Origin: Flavobacterium sp.
Lineage (GTDB): Bacteria > Bacteroidota > Bacteroidia > Flavobacteriales > Flavobacteriaceae
Assembly (NCBI RefSeq): GCF_017744675.1
Contig: NZ_JAGIAV010000001.1
Location: 1,221,463-1,285,462, forward strand
Length of the DNA stretch: 64,000 nucleotides
Direction of reading: 5' to 3'
Positions 26,994 through 35,778 of the stretch are shown here, one piece after another. Position 1 is the stretch's first letter; each line of letters opens with the position of its first letter. Below the pieces are notes generated by a model. The model did no database searches, was not told where the DNA came from, and saw nothing but the letters and a program-made list of their open reading frames with translations. The position numbers and the translations under genes are program-made.

Positions 26994-27026
26994 AAAGCTG
27001 AAAGAAGCCATTCTTTCAGCTTTTTT
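26994..27026 (+). terminator. Terminator after peptide gene 2
   Basis: AAAGCTGAAAGAA, GCCA tetraloop, TTCTTTCAGCTTT and a T tract: a perfect 13-bp stem. Confidence 0.92.
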
Positions 27027-27108
27027 ATTTTTTACAGCGTTAAATTTTTTATAATAAAAAGAAATAGAATTTTCATTCTTTGTTACTTTGTTTAAAACTA
27101 TAAATTAA

Positions 27109-28344
27109 ATGATCTTTCGTTTCATAATACTATGCGCTCTTTTTTTATTTATTGAGTTCTATTCCTACCAGGCTTTTCGAACTTTAATCAAAACTCGTTG
27201 GGTTTTGATTGGTTACCAAGTGATTAGCTTACTGGTTTTAATCTTTATTATTTATTCTTTTTCGCAAGTTGACCGTTCTGTTGGTCAGACTAGGCAATTT
27301 ATGTTTACTACTGGTTTAATGTTGGTGGTTTATGTGCCTAAAATTGTACTTACCTTAATAATGTTTGGAGAAGATATTATTAGGATAGGTGCCAGTATAC
27401 TGAATTATTTTGTGTACAACGCACCGCGAAAGGAAATGATGCCAGATCGAAGAAAATTTGTAAGTCAGATTGCTTTAGGTTTGGCGGCGATACCGTTTCT
27501 TTCAATTATTTACGGAATTTTTGAAGGAAAATATAATTTCAAAGTCATCAAACAGACCATATTTTTTCCAGATCTTCCAGATGCTTTTGACGGATTTAAA
27601 ATTACTCAGATTTCAGATGTTCATAGCGGGAGTTTTGATAATCCAGAAAAAATCAATTATGCTATTGATCTGATTAATGCGCAAGAAGCCGATTTGATTT
27701 TATTTACAGGAGATATTGTAAATACGCACGCCAAAGAAATGCATCCTTGGCTGGAAACTTTCAATCGTATAAAGAGTTATAAATATGGTAAGTTTTCGGT
27801 TTTAGGAAATCATGATTATGGCGAATATGTGACTTGGCCATCAGAAAAAGCAAAAGAGGAAAACTTTCAGGAGATAAAAAGGCTTTACGATCAAATTGGT
27901 TTTAAACTTTTGCTGAATGAACACACTTATATTGAGAAAGGCGATGATAAAATCGCTTTGATTGGTGTAGAAAATTGGGGTGTAAATTTTAAGAAAGCGG
28001 GTGATTTAAATAAAGCTTCTGAAAATGTACATCAAGATGATTTTAAAATTTTAATGAGCCACGACCCAAGCCATTGGGAAGCTGAAATTAAAGAACACCC
28101 GAAGAATTTCCATTTGACATTTGCGGGTCATACGCATGGTATGCAGTTCGGAATCGAAATTCCAGGGTATTTTAAATGGAGTCTGGCGCAATATATTTAT
28201 AAACAATGGGCAGGATTGTACGAAAACGTTGGAAGATACGTTTATGTTAACCGCGGATTTGGTTTTCATGCTTATCCGGGACGAGTTGGAATTATGCCTG
28301 AAATAACAGTAATTGAACTAAAAAAAGGCCGTAATGTCGCTTAA
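27109..28344 (+). CDS. Membrane-anchored metallophosphoesterase
   Basis: This 411-residue protein has three N-terminal hydrophobic segments (about 3-20, 33-52, 65-90) and a fourth at about 120-140, then a calcineurin-like phosphoesterase domain. Seen: the metal-binding set ITQISDVHSG (Asp, His), LILFTGDIVNT (Asp), LGNHDYGEY (Asn, His), MSHDPSHW (His) and FAGHTHGMQFG (His, His). It resembles the YkuE/YaeI type, where some members act on UDP-diacylglucosamine-like lipids or nucleotides; the substrate here is unknown. The orientation of the catalytic domain relative to the membrane cannot be settled by reading. Confidence 0.9.
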   Translation: MIFRFIILCALFLFIEFYSYQAFRTLIKTRWVLIGYQVISLLVLIFIIYSFSQVDRSVGQTRQFMFTTGLMLVVYVPKIVLTLIMFGEDIIRIGASILNYFVYNAPRKEMMPDRRKFVSQIALGLAAIPFLSIIYGIFEGKYNFKVIKQTIFFPDLPDAFDGFKITQISDVHSGSFDNPEKINYAIDLINAQEADLILFTGDIVNTHAKEMHPWLETFNRIKSYKYGKFSVLGNHDYGEYVTWPSEKAKEENFQEIKRLYDQIGFKLLLNEHTYIEKGDDKIALIGVENWGVNFKKAGDLNKASENVHQDDFKILMSHDPSHWEAEIKEHPKNFHLTFAGHTHGMQFGIEIPGYFKWSLAQYIYKQWAGLYENVGRYVYVNRGFGFHAYPGRVGIMPEITVIELKKGRNVA

Positions 28345-28358
28345 TTCGTTAAAAATGC

Positions 28359-28366
28359 TACATTTG
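28359..28366 (+). promoter_or_regulatory. -7 element before the thioredoxin-like gene
   Basis: TACATTTG matches TAnnTTTG, 51 bp before the ATG at 28418. No clear -33 TTG. Confidence 0.5.
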
Positions 28367-28417
28367 TATAATATTTATTTCTTTTAAGAGATTTAAAAAA
28401 CTTAAATTTTTGGTTTT

Positions 28418-28720
28418 ATGTCAAAATTTGGAGAATTAATAAATGCTCAAGTTCCAGTGTTAATTGACTTTTACACAGATTGGAATGAATCTTCAGTTTC
28501 TATGCATCCTGTTATTAAGGACGTAGCAGCTGCGCTTGGCGATAAAGCCAAAGTAATCAAAATAGACGTAGATAAAAATCAGGAACTAGCCGAAGCGCTT
28601 CGTATTAAAGGACTTCCAACTTTAATGATTTATAAAGAAGGACAAATGATCTGGAGGCAATCTGGTGAGCTTGATGCCAATACTATAATCGGAATTGTTC
28701 AGGAACAATTTAACGTCTAA
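28418..28720 (+). CDS. Thioredoxin-like protein without redox cysteines
   Basis: This 100-residue protein has the thioredoxin fold pattern: VPVLIDFYTDW, VIKDVAAALGDKAKVIKIDVDKN, the cis-proline loop IKGLPTLMIYKEG, and a C-terminal helix. In place of the WCGPC active site it has WNESS, and the whole protein has no Cys at all. It therefore cannot perform dithiol exchange and must be a binding or scaffolding variant, if functional. No signal peptide is present. It has its own -7 element, and a convergent deacetylase gene lies 23 bp after its stop. Confidence 0.88.
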   Translation: MSKFGELINAQVPVLIDFYTDWNESSVSMHPVIKDVAAALGDKAKVIKIDVDKNQELAEALRIKGLPTLMIYKEGQMIWRQSGELDANTIIGIVQEQFNV

Positions 28721-28743
28721 ATAACTTCTTTTGTTGATGTTAT

Positions 28744-29385
28744 TTAGTGAATAATGTCAAACTTATATCCGTTTTCTTTTAAAAAATGCAGTGTTCTAGG
28801 CAAGGCAAATCGTAAATTTGGTGAAGCCTTAATACTGTCATGAAATACAATTACGCTTCCTGATTTTACATTCTTTGTTACGTTTTCAAGACATTTTTCT
28901 GGTGTAATGCTTTGATCAAAATCGGCACTTAAAACATCCCACATAACAATTTTATAGCCTAGACTTCTCAAGATTTTAGACTGTGCTTTTTTGATTTTTC
29001 CGTAAGGAGGACGGAATAATAAACGGTGAGGGGCTTTTTCCTGCTCGTCTAAAATGGCGGCGCAGTTTTGTACATTTTCGATATATTCATTCGTATGGCT
29101 TTTCCATCCGTTTACATGGTTCATGGTATGGTTGCCAATAGAATGACCATCGGTAATTAACTTTTCAAACAAAGCGAGGTTTGCTTTAATGTTTTTTCCA
29201 ATACAAAAGAAAGTTGCTTTTGCATCAAATTTTTTTAATTCAGATAAAACCCAATCCGTAATTTCTGGAGTTGGGCCATCATCAAAAGTGAGGTATATTT
29301 TCTTCTCGTTGTTAGGAATGTCCCAGCAATATTTAGAAAATACCTTTTTGATAAATGCGTTAGTTTTTACCCAATAGAAGCTCAT
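28744..29385 (-). CDS. Polysaccharide deacetylase family protein
   Basis: This 213-residue NodB-homology protein removes acetyl groups from a polysaccharide, possibly peptidoglycan. Seen: motif 1 LTFDDGPTP (Asp-Asp), motif 2 GHSIGNHTMNH (His, His metal ligands), motif 3 LFRPPYGK, motif 4 MWDVLSADF and motif 5 VIVFHDS. All catalytic residues look intact. There is no classical cleavable signal peptide; the first 15 residues are only weakly hydrophobic. It is preceded by a perfect terminator at 29421-29456, so it is transcribed separately from the DUF2723 gene. Confidence 0.93.
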   Translation of the reverse strand: MSFYWVKTNAFIKKVFSKYCWDIPNNEKKIYLTFDDGPTPEITDWVLSELKKFDAKATFFCIGKNIKANLALFEKLITDGHSIGNHTMNHVNGWKSHTNEYIENVQNCAAILDEQEKAPHRLLFRPPYGKIKKAQSKILRSLGYKIVMWDVLSADFDQSITPEKCLENVTKNVKSGSVIVFHDSIKASPNLRFALPRTLHFLKENGYKFDIIH

Positions 29386-29420
29386 TTTGAATTAAAATTG
29401 TATTATATGCATAAAATTAA

Positions 29421-29456
29421 AAAATGCAGCGCTATTTATCAAACAGCGCTGCATTT
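29421..29456 (-). terminator. Terminator after the DUF2723 gene
   Basis: AAAATGCAGCGCT and AGCGCTGCATTTT form a perfect 13-bp stem around a 10-nt loop. A/T tracts flank both sides; the plus-strand side continues in TTTT. Confidence 0.9.
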
Positions 29457-29485
29457 TTTTAATAAGTAAGATTTTCGTATATTAT

Positions 29486-32400
29486 TTATTCTTTTTCACG
29501 TCCAAAACGCTCAAAAACATTTACGTAAGTATTGAATGTAGTTTTGTGCTGGTTGTAAAAAGCAGTGTCTTTATTAGCATCCATAACATGCAACAAACTT
29601 CTATAGCGCTCAATATCAGTAATGATGTCTACTGCTAAATCTGTTTGATCAGAAGGAGGCAATGTGCTGTAATAGTTTAAGTTCTCTTTGTACTTCTGAA
29701 CCAACTTGTTTAAAAGATCTTGTGCTTTGGCTTTTTCGCCAACTTTGTAATAGCCGTCTCCAAAAGCCTCAACCAACGAATAATACCCATATTGGTCTAA
29801 AGGCATTTTAGTCATCGCTAAATTGATTACATTTTTAGCTTTGTCAATTTTGCCCTCTTCAATAAGCTGATTCATTAATCTTGAAAGATTAGTGCGGTAT
29901 GTAATACTGTTTCTTCTAGTCTCAGGATCGTGGTAAATATTTCCATTGCTATTTCCCCAATCCCATTTCATTACAATGTCGTACATTTTATCAGCATCAA
30001 TTTGTCCCATGTCTAATGGTCCGCCATCTTTAGAAGGAGTATTTTTAACTGGAACCAATTTGTAAACCATTCCATCCAACTGCAGATAATCTTTTAACCA
30101 TAAATAGTCTTCATCATCAAAAGCACCGCCACTAAAGTAAATTGGTCTTTTCCAATTGTTATTAGCTAAAATGTCAAGCATCATTAAACGGTTTTTGTAT
30201 AATGCGCTTCCTTTGATATCAATATCTAAATAAGGAACAATAGAATCGTAGTATTTAGGATTAACTACTTTGTTTTGAATAATTACATTTTTATCTACAT
30301 TGACTCTAATCTTATTTGTTGGATAGAAATGGATTGTTTGTCCGTTTTGTAAACCAACAGTCGATTTAGGATTTTTAATGAAATCGATAAAATCTTTAAT
30401 ATTCCAGCGTGTATCGATTTTTTGGATGTAAGCGGTGTAGTCCAAATTATCTCCAACATATTGGCTATGTACAAAAGAAATAGGCAACGGATTAGACTCA
30501 TAAGACTTCGCTTTCATTTGATCGATGTACCAATCTGTCATAAATAAACTCGTATTTACAATCTTGACATCGGTTCTGAAATGTTCGATTTCTTGAGCAT
30601 ACCAAAGCGGGAAGGTGTCGTTATCTCCAATGGTAAACAAAATAGCATCTTTATCGCAAGAACTTAAATACGCTTTTGCCATTGCAACAGCTGTATATCT
30701 TCCAGATCTGTCGTGATCGTCCCAGTTTTGAGAAGCCATTAAAACAGGTGCAGCCAATAAGCTTCCGGCAATAATTACTGGTCCGGCAATTTTTGGAGCC
30801 AAGTATTTCTGTAAGCTTTCATAGAGCGAATAAACTCCAAATCCGATCCAGATGGCAAAGACATAAAACGAACCTACAAGGGCATAATCTCTTTCACGCG
30901 GCTCAAAAGGTCTTTCGTTCAAATATATTTTTAGTGCAATTCCGGTGAATAAAAATAGAGCTAAAAGAACGTAGAAGCTCTTTAAGTCTTTGTTGGCGTG
31001 GTACATTATACCAATCAATCCTAAAATAAACGGAAGGAAATAATACGCATTACGTCCTTTATTGTTTAAGACATCAGAAGGTAAATTATCTTGAGAGCCT
31101 AAATGAACAGAGTCTAAAGGTTTAATTCCGCTAATCCAGTTTCCGTCTAGATTATCGTATTTACCTTGAACATCGTTTTGGCGTCCAACAAAATTCCACA
31201 TTAAATATCTCCAGTACATATATCCAAATTGGTATTCGAACATAAAACTAAAGTTGTCTGCTGTAGAAGGTTTTTCAATAAGTAAATACTCGCCGTAACT
31301 TCTTAAGAATTTTACGTAACCTTCATTGTCAATTTGTTTTTGAGCATAAGCTTTTCTGAATTCAGAAACTGTTTTTTCAACCTCATTACGCAATTGAGCG
31401 GTAGCTTTATTGTATTCCTCTTCGCTCAATTGACTAGCATCGATTCCGTATTTTGCCAAATCATCATCATAATTATAATTAGGATTGATTCGGAATTTCG
31501 GAGGATTCGTAAAGTTGATATAGTTTTGAATGTGAGCTGTTTCTGTACTCCACATTCTTGGCAGAATCGCTTTCTGGTTGTCATCAGAATTTTGTTCTGC
31601 ATTTTTATAGTTATTGGTAATAATGTATTTACCAGTTTTATAATCTCTTTCGTAGTTTGGTTTTTTGTCTAAATAAGGTGTTTTAGCATCAAGACCAGCA
31701 AAAAGTTCAGTGTATTGAGGACCATAAAATAAAGGGTTCACACCATATTGCTCACGATTATAGTAAGCCAAAACCTCAGTAGCATCTGATGGTTTGTTTT
31801 CGTTAATAACGGTATTGGCATTAGCACGCACAGGCAGCATCAACCAAGTTGAGAAACCAATCAGAATGAATAAAATACACAATATAATAGTGTTGTAAAA
31901 TATTAAACCTTTTTGTTTGGTGTATTTTAATCCGAAATAGAAAAACGCAACAAATACTAAAGCAACAAAGATAGTTCCTGAGTTAAACGGAAGTCCCATG
32001 CTGTTTACCATGAAAATTTCGGTTTTTCCGAAAAATGCCATAGTAAGAGGAAGAAGCAATTTGAAAATGAATAATAATATTCCAACAACTACAACATTAG
32101 CAATAATAAAGTTTTTGATTGTAACTTTTTCGTAGTGTTTGAAATAGTATAAAAATCCGATAGATGGAATAGTTAAAAGGGCCATGAAGTGAACTCCAAA
32201 CGAAAGGCCAACAACCAAAGAAATGATTAAAAGCCATTTGTTTCCTTTTGGTTTATCCATGTCTTGTTCCCAACGTAATCCAAGCCAGAAAAGTAAAGCA
32301 ATTAATAACGAAGCCATTGCATAAACTTCGGCTTCTACTGCGTTGAACCAAAAACTATCAGAAAATGTATAGGCTAAAGCGCCCACAAATGAACTTCCTA

Positions 32401-32764
32401 AAATAGCAATCGAATTGTTTTGGTCAATTTCAGTAAAACGAGCTACAATCTTTTTCAAAATCATAGAAGAGGACCAGAACATAAATAATATGGTAAAGGC
32501 GCTAGAGAAAACAGACATCATGTTAACCATAACAGCCACGTGCTGAGCATCTATAGCAAACATTGCAAAAAATGCACCCATCATCTGGAAAAGCGGAGCT
32601 CCTGGTGGGTGACCTACTTCAAGTTTGGCTGCGGTAGCAATATATTCTCCGCAATCCCAAAAGCTCATTGTAGGTTCAACTGTTAATGTATAAGTTATTA
32701 AAGCGATTGCAAATGCAAACCAACCAATAATTGTATTCCATTTATTGAAATTGAATTGTGCCAT
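29486..32764 (-). CDS. DUF2723 multi-spanning membrane protein (glycosyltransferase-like)
   Basis: This 1092-residue protein belongs to the DUF2723 family, distantly related to GT-C type protein O-mannosyltransferases and animal TMEM260. Seen: the N-terminal signature LTYTLTVEPTMSFWDCGEYIATAAKLEVGHPPGAP, split here as TVEPTMSFWDCGEYI and KLEVGHPPGAPLFQ, with an acidic residue typical of GT-C enzymes. About ten or more hydrophobic segments follow to residue about 700, then a soluble region with GDNDTFPLWYAQE, and a C-terminal helical part that looks TPR-like (KAKAQDLLNKLVQKY). It probably transfers a sugar from a lipid carrier at the membrane; this is inferred from the family. It is transcribed alone. 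Confidence 0.9.
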   Translation of the reverse strand: MAQFNFNKWNTIIGWFAFAIALITYTLTVEPTMSFWDCGEYIATAAKLEVGHPPGAPLFQMMGAFFAMFAIDAQHVAVMVNMMSVFSSAFTILFMFWSSSMILKKIVARFTEIDQNNSIAILGSSFVGALAYTFSDSFWFNAVEAEVYAMASLLIALLFWLGLRWEQDMDKPKGNKWLLIISLVVGLSFGVHFMALLTIPSIGFLYYFKHYEKVTIKNFIIANVVVVGILLFIFKLLLPLTMAFFGKTEIFMVNSMGLPFNSGTIFVALVFVAFFYFGLKYTKQKGLIFYNTIILCILFILIGFSTWLMLPVRANANTVINENKPSDATEVLAYYNREQYGVNPLFYGPQYTELFAGLDAKTPYLDKKPNYERDYKTGKYIITNNYKNAEQNSDDNQKAILPRMWSTETAHIQNYINFTNPPKFRINPNYNYDDDLAKYGIDASQLSEEEYNKATAQLRNEVEKTVSEFRKAYAQKQIDNEGYVKFLRSYGEYLLIEKPSTADNFSFMFEYQFGYMYWRYLMWNFVGRQNDVQGKYDNLDGNWISGIKPLDSVHLGSQDNLPSDVLNNKGRNAYYFLPFILGLIGIMYHANKDLKSFYVLLALFLFTGIALKIYLNERPFEPRERDYALVGSFYVFAIWIGFGVYSLYESLQKYLAPKIAGPVIIAGSLLAAPVLMASQNWDDHDRSGRYTAVAMAKAYLSSCDKDAILFTIGDNDTFPLWYAQEIEHFRTDVKIVNTSLFMTDWYIDQMKAKSYESNPLPISFVHSQYVGDNLDYTAYIQKIDTRWNIKDFIDFIKNPKSTVGLQNGQTIHFYPTNKIRVNVDKNVIIQNKVVNPKYYDSIVPYLDIDIKGSALYKNRLMMLDILANNNWKRPIYFSGGAFDDEDYLWLKDYLQLDGMVYKLVPVKNTPSKDGGPLDMGQIDADKMYDIVMKWDWGNSNGNIYHDPETRRNSITYRTNLSRLMNQLIEEGKIDKAKNVINLAMTKMPLDQYGYYSLVEAFGDGYYKVGEKAKAQDLLNKLVQKYKENLNYYSTLPPSDQTDLAVDIITDIERYRSLLHVMDANKDTAFYNQHKTTFNTYVNVFERFGREKE

Positions 32765-32960
32765 ATTTAGGTGTTAAAAATTTGAATGTTTTTCTATCCT
32801 ACAAAGAAAATGTTTTTTTACGTAAAGAAACGAGCATTAACAAAAAATTCTATAAAACTGTAACTTGAAAGTAATACATTGGCTATGAGGTGTTTTTGTT
32901 TCGGAAGCTGATTTTAATGTGAAAAAAATCAAAAAAAATGATTTTTTTTGCTCAAAAAGT

Positions 32961-32990
32961 TTGCACAAACTAAATAAAGACTTAAATTTG
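32961..32990 (+). promoter_or_regulatory. Promoter of tRNA-Gln copy 1
   Basis: TTG (32961-32963), 19-bp spacer, TAAATTTG (32983-32990), 20 bp before the tRNA. Confidence 0.8.
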
Positions 32991-33010
32991 CACTCGCTTA
33001 ACCGCACTGC

Positions 33011-33081
33011 TGGTCTATGGTGTAATGGTAACACTACGGTTTTTGGTGCCGTCTTTCTAGGTTCGAGTCCTAGTAGACCAA
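33011..33081 (+). tRNA. tRNA-Gln (anticodon TTG), copy 1
   Basis: The acceptor arm TGGTCTA pairs with TAGACCA, the D arm is GTGT...ACAC, the anticodon arm ACGGT-TTTTGGT-GCCGT gives anticodon TTG, and the T arm contains GGTTCGAGTCC. CCA is not clearly encoded. It has its own promoter and terminator and is repeated 179 bp downstream. Confidence 0.95.
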
Positions 33082-33085
33082 CAGA

Positions 33086-33116
33086 AAAGTCTCTCAGAAA
33101 TGAGAGACTTTTTTTA
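33086..33116 (+). terminator. Terminator of tRNA-Gln copy 1
   Basis: AAAAGTCTCTCA, GAAA loop, TGAGAGACTTTT and a T tract. Confidence 0.9.
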
Positions 33117-33139
33117 TTTAAAAAAGTTTCATTTAAAAT

Positions 33140-33169
33140 TTGCATAAATTAAATAAAGTTTTAATTTTG
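33140..33169 (+). promoter_or_regulatory. Promoter of tRNA-Gln copy 2
   Basis: TTG (33140-33142), 19-bp spacer, TAATTTTG (33162-33169), 20 bp before the tRNA. Confidence 0.8.
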
Positions 33170-33189
33170 CACCCGCTTAACCGCACTGC

Positions 33190-33260
33190 TGGTCTATGGT
33201 GTAATGGTAACACTACGGTTTTTGGTGCCGTCTTTCTAGGTTCGAGTCCTAGTAGACCAA
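33190..33260 (+). tRNA. tRNA-Gln (anticodon TTG), copy 2
   Basis: It is identical to copy 1 over the whole 71-nt tRNA by eye, with a matching leader (CCGCTTAACCGCACTGC) and a near-identical terminator. The two are products of a tandem duplication of a full promoter-tRNA-terminator unit. Confidence 0.95.
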
Positions 33261-33264
33261 CAGA

Positions 33265-33294
33265 AAAGCCTCTCAGAAATGAGAGGCTTTTTTT
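33265..33294 (+). terminator. Terminator of tRNA-Gln copy 2
   Basis: AAAAGCCTCTCA, GAAA loop, TGAGAGGCTTTT and a T tract. It differs from copy 1 by a compensatory base pair (T-A to C-G), which shows the stem is maintained. Confidence 0.9.
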
Positions 33295-33319
33295 ATGGTG
33301 TAAATTTAAGGTGAGTTTT

Positions 33320-34126
33320 TTATTTGTGATTTAAAGAAGAAGGGACGATTCCGAATTTCTTTTTGAATGAAAATGAAAAATGCGAAAGATCTTCAAAACC
33401 AACTCCAATATAGACTTCTGATGGAGGATTTCCTTGACTGATTAAATAATAAGCTTCCTGAAGGCGTTTGTTTAAAAGCCATTTTCCAGGTGTTTGCTGA
33501 AATATTTTTTGAAAGTCTCTTTTAAATGTGGCTAAACTTCTTCCTGTAAGATAGGCAAATCGATGCATTTGAACATTAAAATGGAAGTTTTTATTCATGA
33601 ATGCTTCCAAATCAATTTTACCTGGTTCGTTAAAGTCAAACAAAATGTCTTTTAGTTCTGGATTTACTTTTAATAAAAGATGAATGGCTTCCTTGATTTT
33701 TAAATTAAATAAAGCTTCGTTGTTTTCTTCTTCGACTTCGAGATAAGAAAGTAACGATTTCATGAAAGATTTGTAAAGTGGGTTAGGAGCCAATGAAAAC
33801 ATAGCTTCTGAATCTGATTTTTTATCCGATTTCAGATTGTATTCTTTACTAATTTCTCTTAAAATTTCCTGATCGAGAAAAAGCGAAATGGTTTTGAATT
33901 CTCCTCCTTCTGGCGGAATTTTGGTAAACTTTGCCAGATGGTTTCTTCTGCTAAAACGAAAATCTCCAGCTTTAGAGTGAAAGGTGTTTTTGCTGTCTGA
34001 GACTATCATTTCGCCAGAAATCTGATAGCTGAAAACATGTTCGGGTATAAAATGTTCGCCCTCACGACTACGAGAGTAATAGCATGAGTAAAGAATTTTG
34101 GGCTTAGTGTTTGGTTTTGGGCTCAT
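33320..34126 (-). CDS. AraC family transcriptional regulator
   Basis: This 268-residue regulator has an N-terminal cupin-like ligand domain (about 1-150, with EHVFSYQISGEMIV and AGDFRFSRRNHLAKF) and a C-terminal AraC double helix-turn-helix (about 175-268). The second part reads MHRFAYLTGRSLATFKRDFQKIFQQTPGKW and GVGFEDLSHFSFSFKKKFGIVPS, the family signature. It lies downstream of an aldehyde dehydrogenase gene on the same strand, with a hairpin between them. Direct repeats before that gene (35668-35703) are a likely binding site. Confidence 0.92.
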   Translation of the reverse strand: MSPKPNTKPKILYSCYYSRSREGEHFIPEHVFSYQISGEMIVSDSKNTFHSKAGDFRFSRRNHLAKFTKIPPEGGEFKTISLFLDQEILREISKEYNLKSDKKSDSEAMFSLAPNPLYKSFMKSLLSYLEVEEENNEALFNLKIKEAIHLLLKVNPELKDILFDFNEPGKIDLEAFMNKNFHFNVQMHRFAYLTGRSLATFKRDFQKIFQQTPGKWLLNKRLQEAYYLISQGNPPSEVYIGVGFEDLSHFSFSFKKKFGIVPSSLNHK

Positions 34127-34143
34127 ATTGTAAAAATACTAAA

Positions 34144-34180
34144 AGATCTGGAAATCTTTGTGTTTGAAGATTTCCAGATT
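34144..34180 (-). terminator. Terminator-like hairpin after the aldehyde dehydrogenase gene
   Basis: On the minus strand AATCTGGAAATCTTC, 7- to 8-nt loop, AAGATTTCCAGATC, then CTTTTAG. The stem is about 14 bp; the T tract is short. Confidence 0.65.
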
Positions 34181-34188
34181 GTTGAAGA

Positions 34189-35610
34189 TTATTTTTGTTG
34201 AATTAATGCTCTTGGTTCTAAGTAAGCTTCTAGTCCAATAGTTCCAAACTCGCGTCCGATTCCAGATTGTTTAAATCCACCAAAAGGAGCCATTGGATCG
34301 TGACCGATTCCGTTTATCTGAACACGTCCTGCGTTAAGTTGTGAAGCTACGGCATGAGCTCTTTTTTCGTCTGATGAACTTACGTAGGCTTGTAGTCCGT
34401 AAGTGGTGTCATTGGCGATTTCAATAGCTTCTTCTTCGGTTTTATAAGTGATAACAGATAAAACAGGACCAAATATTTCCTCTCTTGCAATACGCATTTG
34501 ATTGGTTGCATTGATGAAAACAGTTGGTTTAACGAAATTTCCATTTTCTAACCCTTCCGGTTTGCCTAATCCGCCAATCAGTATTTCTGCTCCTTCGTTA
34601 ATTCCGATCTGGATATAATCCTGAACACGGTTATATTGTTTGGTGCTTACCATTGGTCCTACGGCAGTGCTTGGGTTTTTTGGATCGCCAACTGCAATAT
34701 GCGAAACGATTTCTTTAATTAACAGTTTCGTTCCCTCTAATTTGCTTTCTGGAATTAATAATCTAGTTCCGGCAATACACGCTTGTCCGCTATTCATAAA
34801 TGCTGCGCCTATGGCAAGCGGAATAGCTTTTGAGAAATCGGCATCATCAAGAATGATGTTTGGGGACTTTCCACCAAGTTCTAGCGTAACTCGTTTCATG
34901 GTGTTGACTGCTTCTTTTGCGATGATTTTTCCAACATTCGTAGATCCGGTAAAAGATATTTTTGCAATATCTGGATTTCGGCTTATTTCGGCGCCAACAA
35001 CTTCTCCTAATCCGTTTACGATATTTACTATGCCTTTTGGAAGTTGCGCGTCATGTAAGCATTCCATCATCAATTGCGTTTGCTGTGCGCTCATCTCGCT
35101 TGGCTTGATTACGGTTGTACATCCTGCTGCAATTGCTGTAGATAGTTTGCTGCAAATAAAACCGTTACTTGAGTTCCAAGGAATAATAATTCCGACAACT
35201 CCAATTGGAGCCATTTGAACTTCAGATTCTCCCATAGTTTTGATAAAGCTATAATTATTAAGAAGGTTAATGGCTGAATCAAAACTTTTCAGCATATAAT
35301 CATAGCTTACACTTGCAAATTGAAATGTTCCTCCGTATTCTTCGGTCATTATATTAATAAAGTCGCTTTTTCTTTTTTCAACAGAAGATTTAATGTTTTT
35401 AAGGTATTGAATTCTTTCGGAAGCTGTAGTTTTTGAAAAAGTTTTAAAAGCATTTTTAGCGACTTTGATTGCGTTTTGAGTGTCTTCGGTATTTCCTAAA
35501 CGAACTTTTCCTAGTTTTTCATTTGTTGTTGGGCTAATAAGGTCAAAATATTCTGTTCCTTGAGGAGTTACAAATTCGCCATTAATGTAAATTTTGTCTA
35601 TTGTTTTCAT
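34189..35610 (-). CDS. NAD(P)-dependent aldehyde dehydrogenase
   Basis: This 473-residue enzyme oxidises an aldehyde to the acid. Seen: PIGVVGIIIPWNSS and IKPSEMSAQQT (cofactor site), FTGSTNVGKII, the catalytic Glu in LELGGKSPNIIL, the catalytic Cys in NSGQACIAGTRLLI, EEIFGPVLSVITYKTEEEAI, and PFGGFKQSGIGREFG near the end. The substrate cannot be told from sequence. It is followed by an AraC-type regulator gene and preceded by two direct repeats, which suggests local inducible control. Confidence 0.94.
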   Translation of the reverse strand: MKTIDKIYINGEFVTPQGTEYFDLISPTTNEKLGKVRLGNTEDTQNAIKVAKNAFKTFSKTTASERIQYLKNIKSSVEKRKSDFINIMTEEYGGTFQFASVSYDYMLKSFDSAINLLNNYSFIKTMGESEVQMAPIGVVGIIIPWNSSNGFICSKLSTAIAAGCTTVIKPSEMSAQQTQLMMECLHDAQLPKGIVNIVNGLGEVVGAEISRNPDIAKISFTGSTNVGKIIAKEAVNTMKRVTLELGGKSPNIILDDADFSKAIPLAIGAAFMNSGQACIAGTRLLIPESKLEGTKLLIKEIVSHIAVGDPKNPSTAVGPMVSTKQYNRVQDYIQIGINEGAEILIGGLGKPEGLENGNFVKPTVFINATNQMRIAREEIFGPVLSVITYKTEEEAIEIANDTTYGLQAYVSSSDEKRAHAVASQLNAGRVQINGIGHDPMAPFGGFKQSGIGREFGTIGLEAYLEPRALIQQK

Positions 35611-35667
35611 GTTGTTTTTTTTAATGAATTTCTATTTGACAAATTTCTGCATTATATGTGTTGGCGA

Positions 35668-35703
35668 CTTTGTTGAAAAGTTCAAGTGCGCTTTGTTGAA
35701 AGG
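35668..35703. promoter_or_regulatory. Direct repeats upstream of the aldehyde dehydrogenase gene (candidate AraC operator)
   Basis: CTTTGTTGAAA occurs at 35668-35678 and again at 35691-35701, exactly 23 bp apart (about two helical turns), 58-91 bp before the ATG at 35610. Half-sites in direct repeat at this spacing are what AraC-type dimers bind. The link to the adjacent regulator gene is inference. Confidence 0.5.
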
Positions 35704-35725
35704 CTCATTTTTTTTGTTGTTTTAC

Positions 35726-35754
35726 AAAAAAAAGCTTCTCATTTGAGAAGCTTT
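35726..35754 (-). terminator. Terminator after the universal stress protein gene
   Basis: On the minus strand AAAGCTTCTC, AAAT loop, GAGAAGCTTT and a run of T residues. Confidence 0.9.
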
Positions 35755-35778
35755 GAAGAAAGTATTTTTAAATCGGTT

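Noticed and set aside
32919..33334. Two similar forward reading frames of 64-77 residues across the tRNA region
   Set aside because: They are translations of the two duplicated tRNA-Gln units and their terminators; the shared peptide is simply the tRNA sequence read in one frame.
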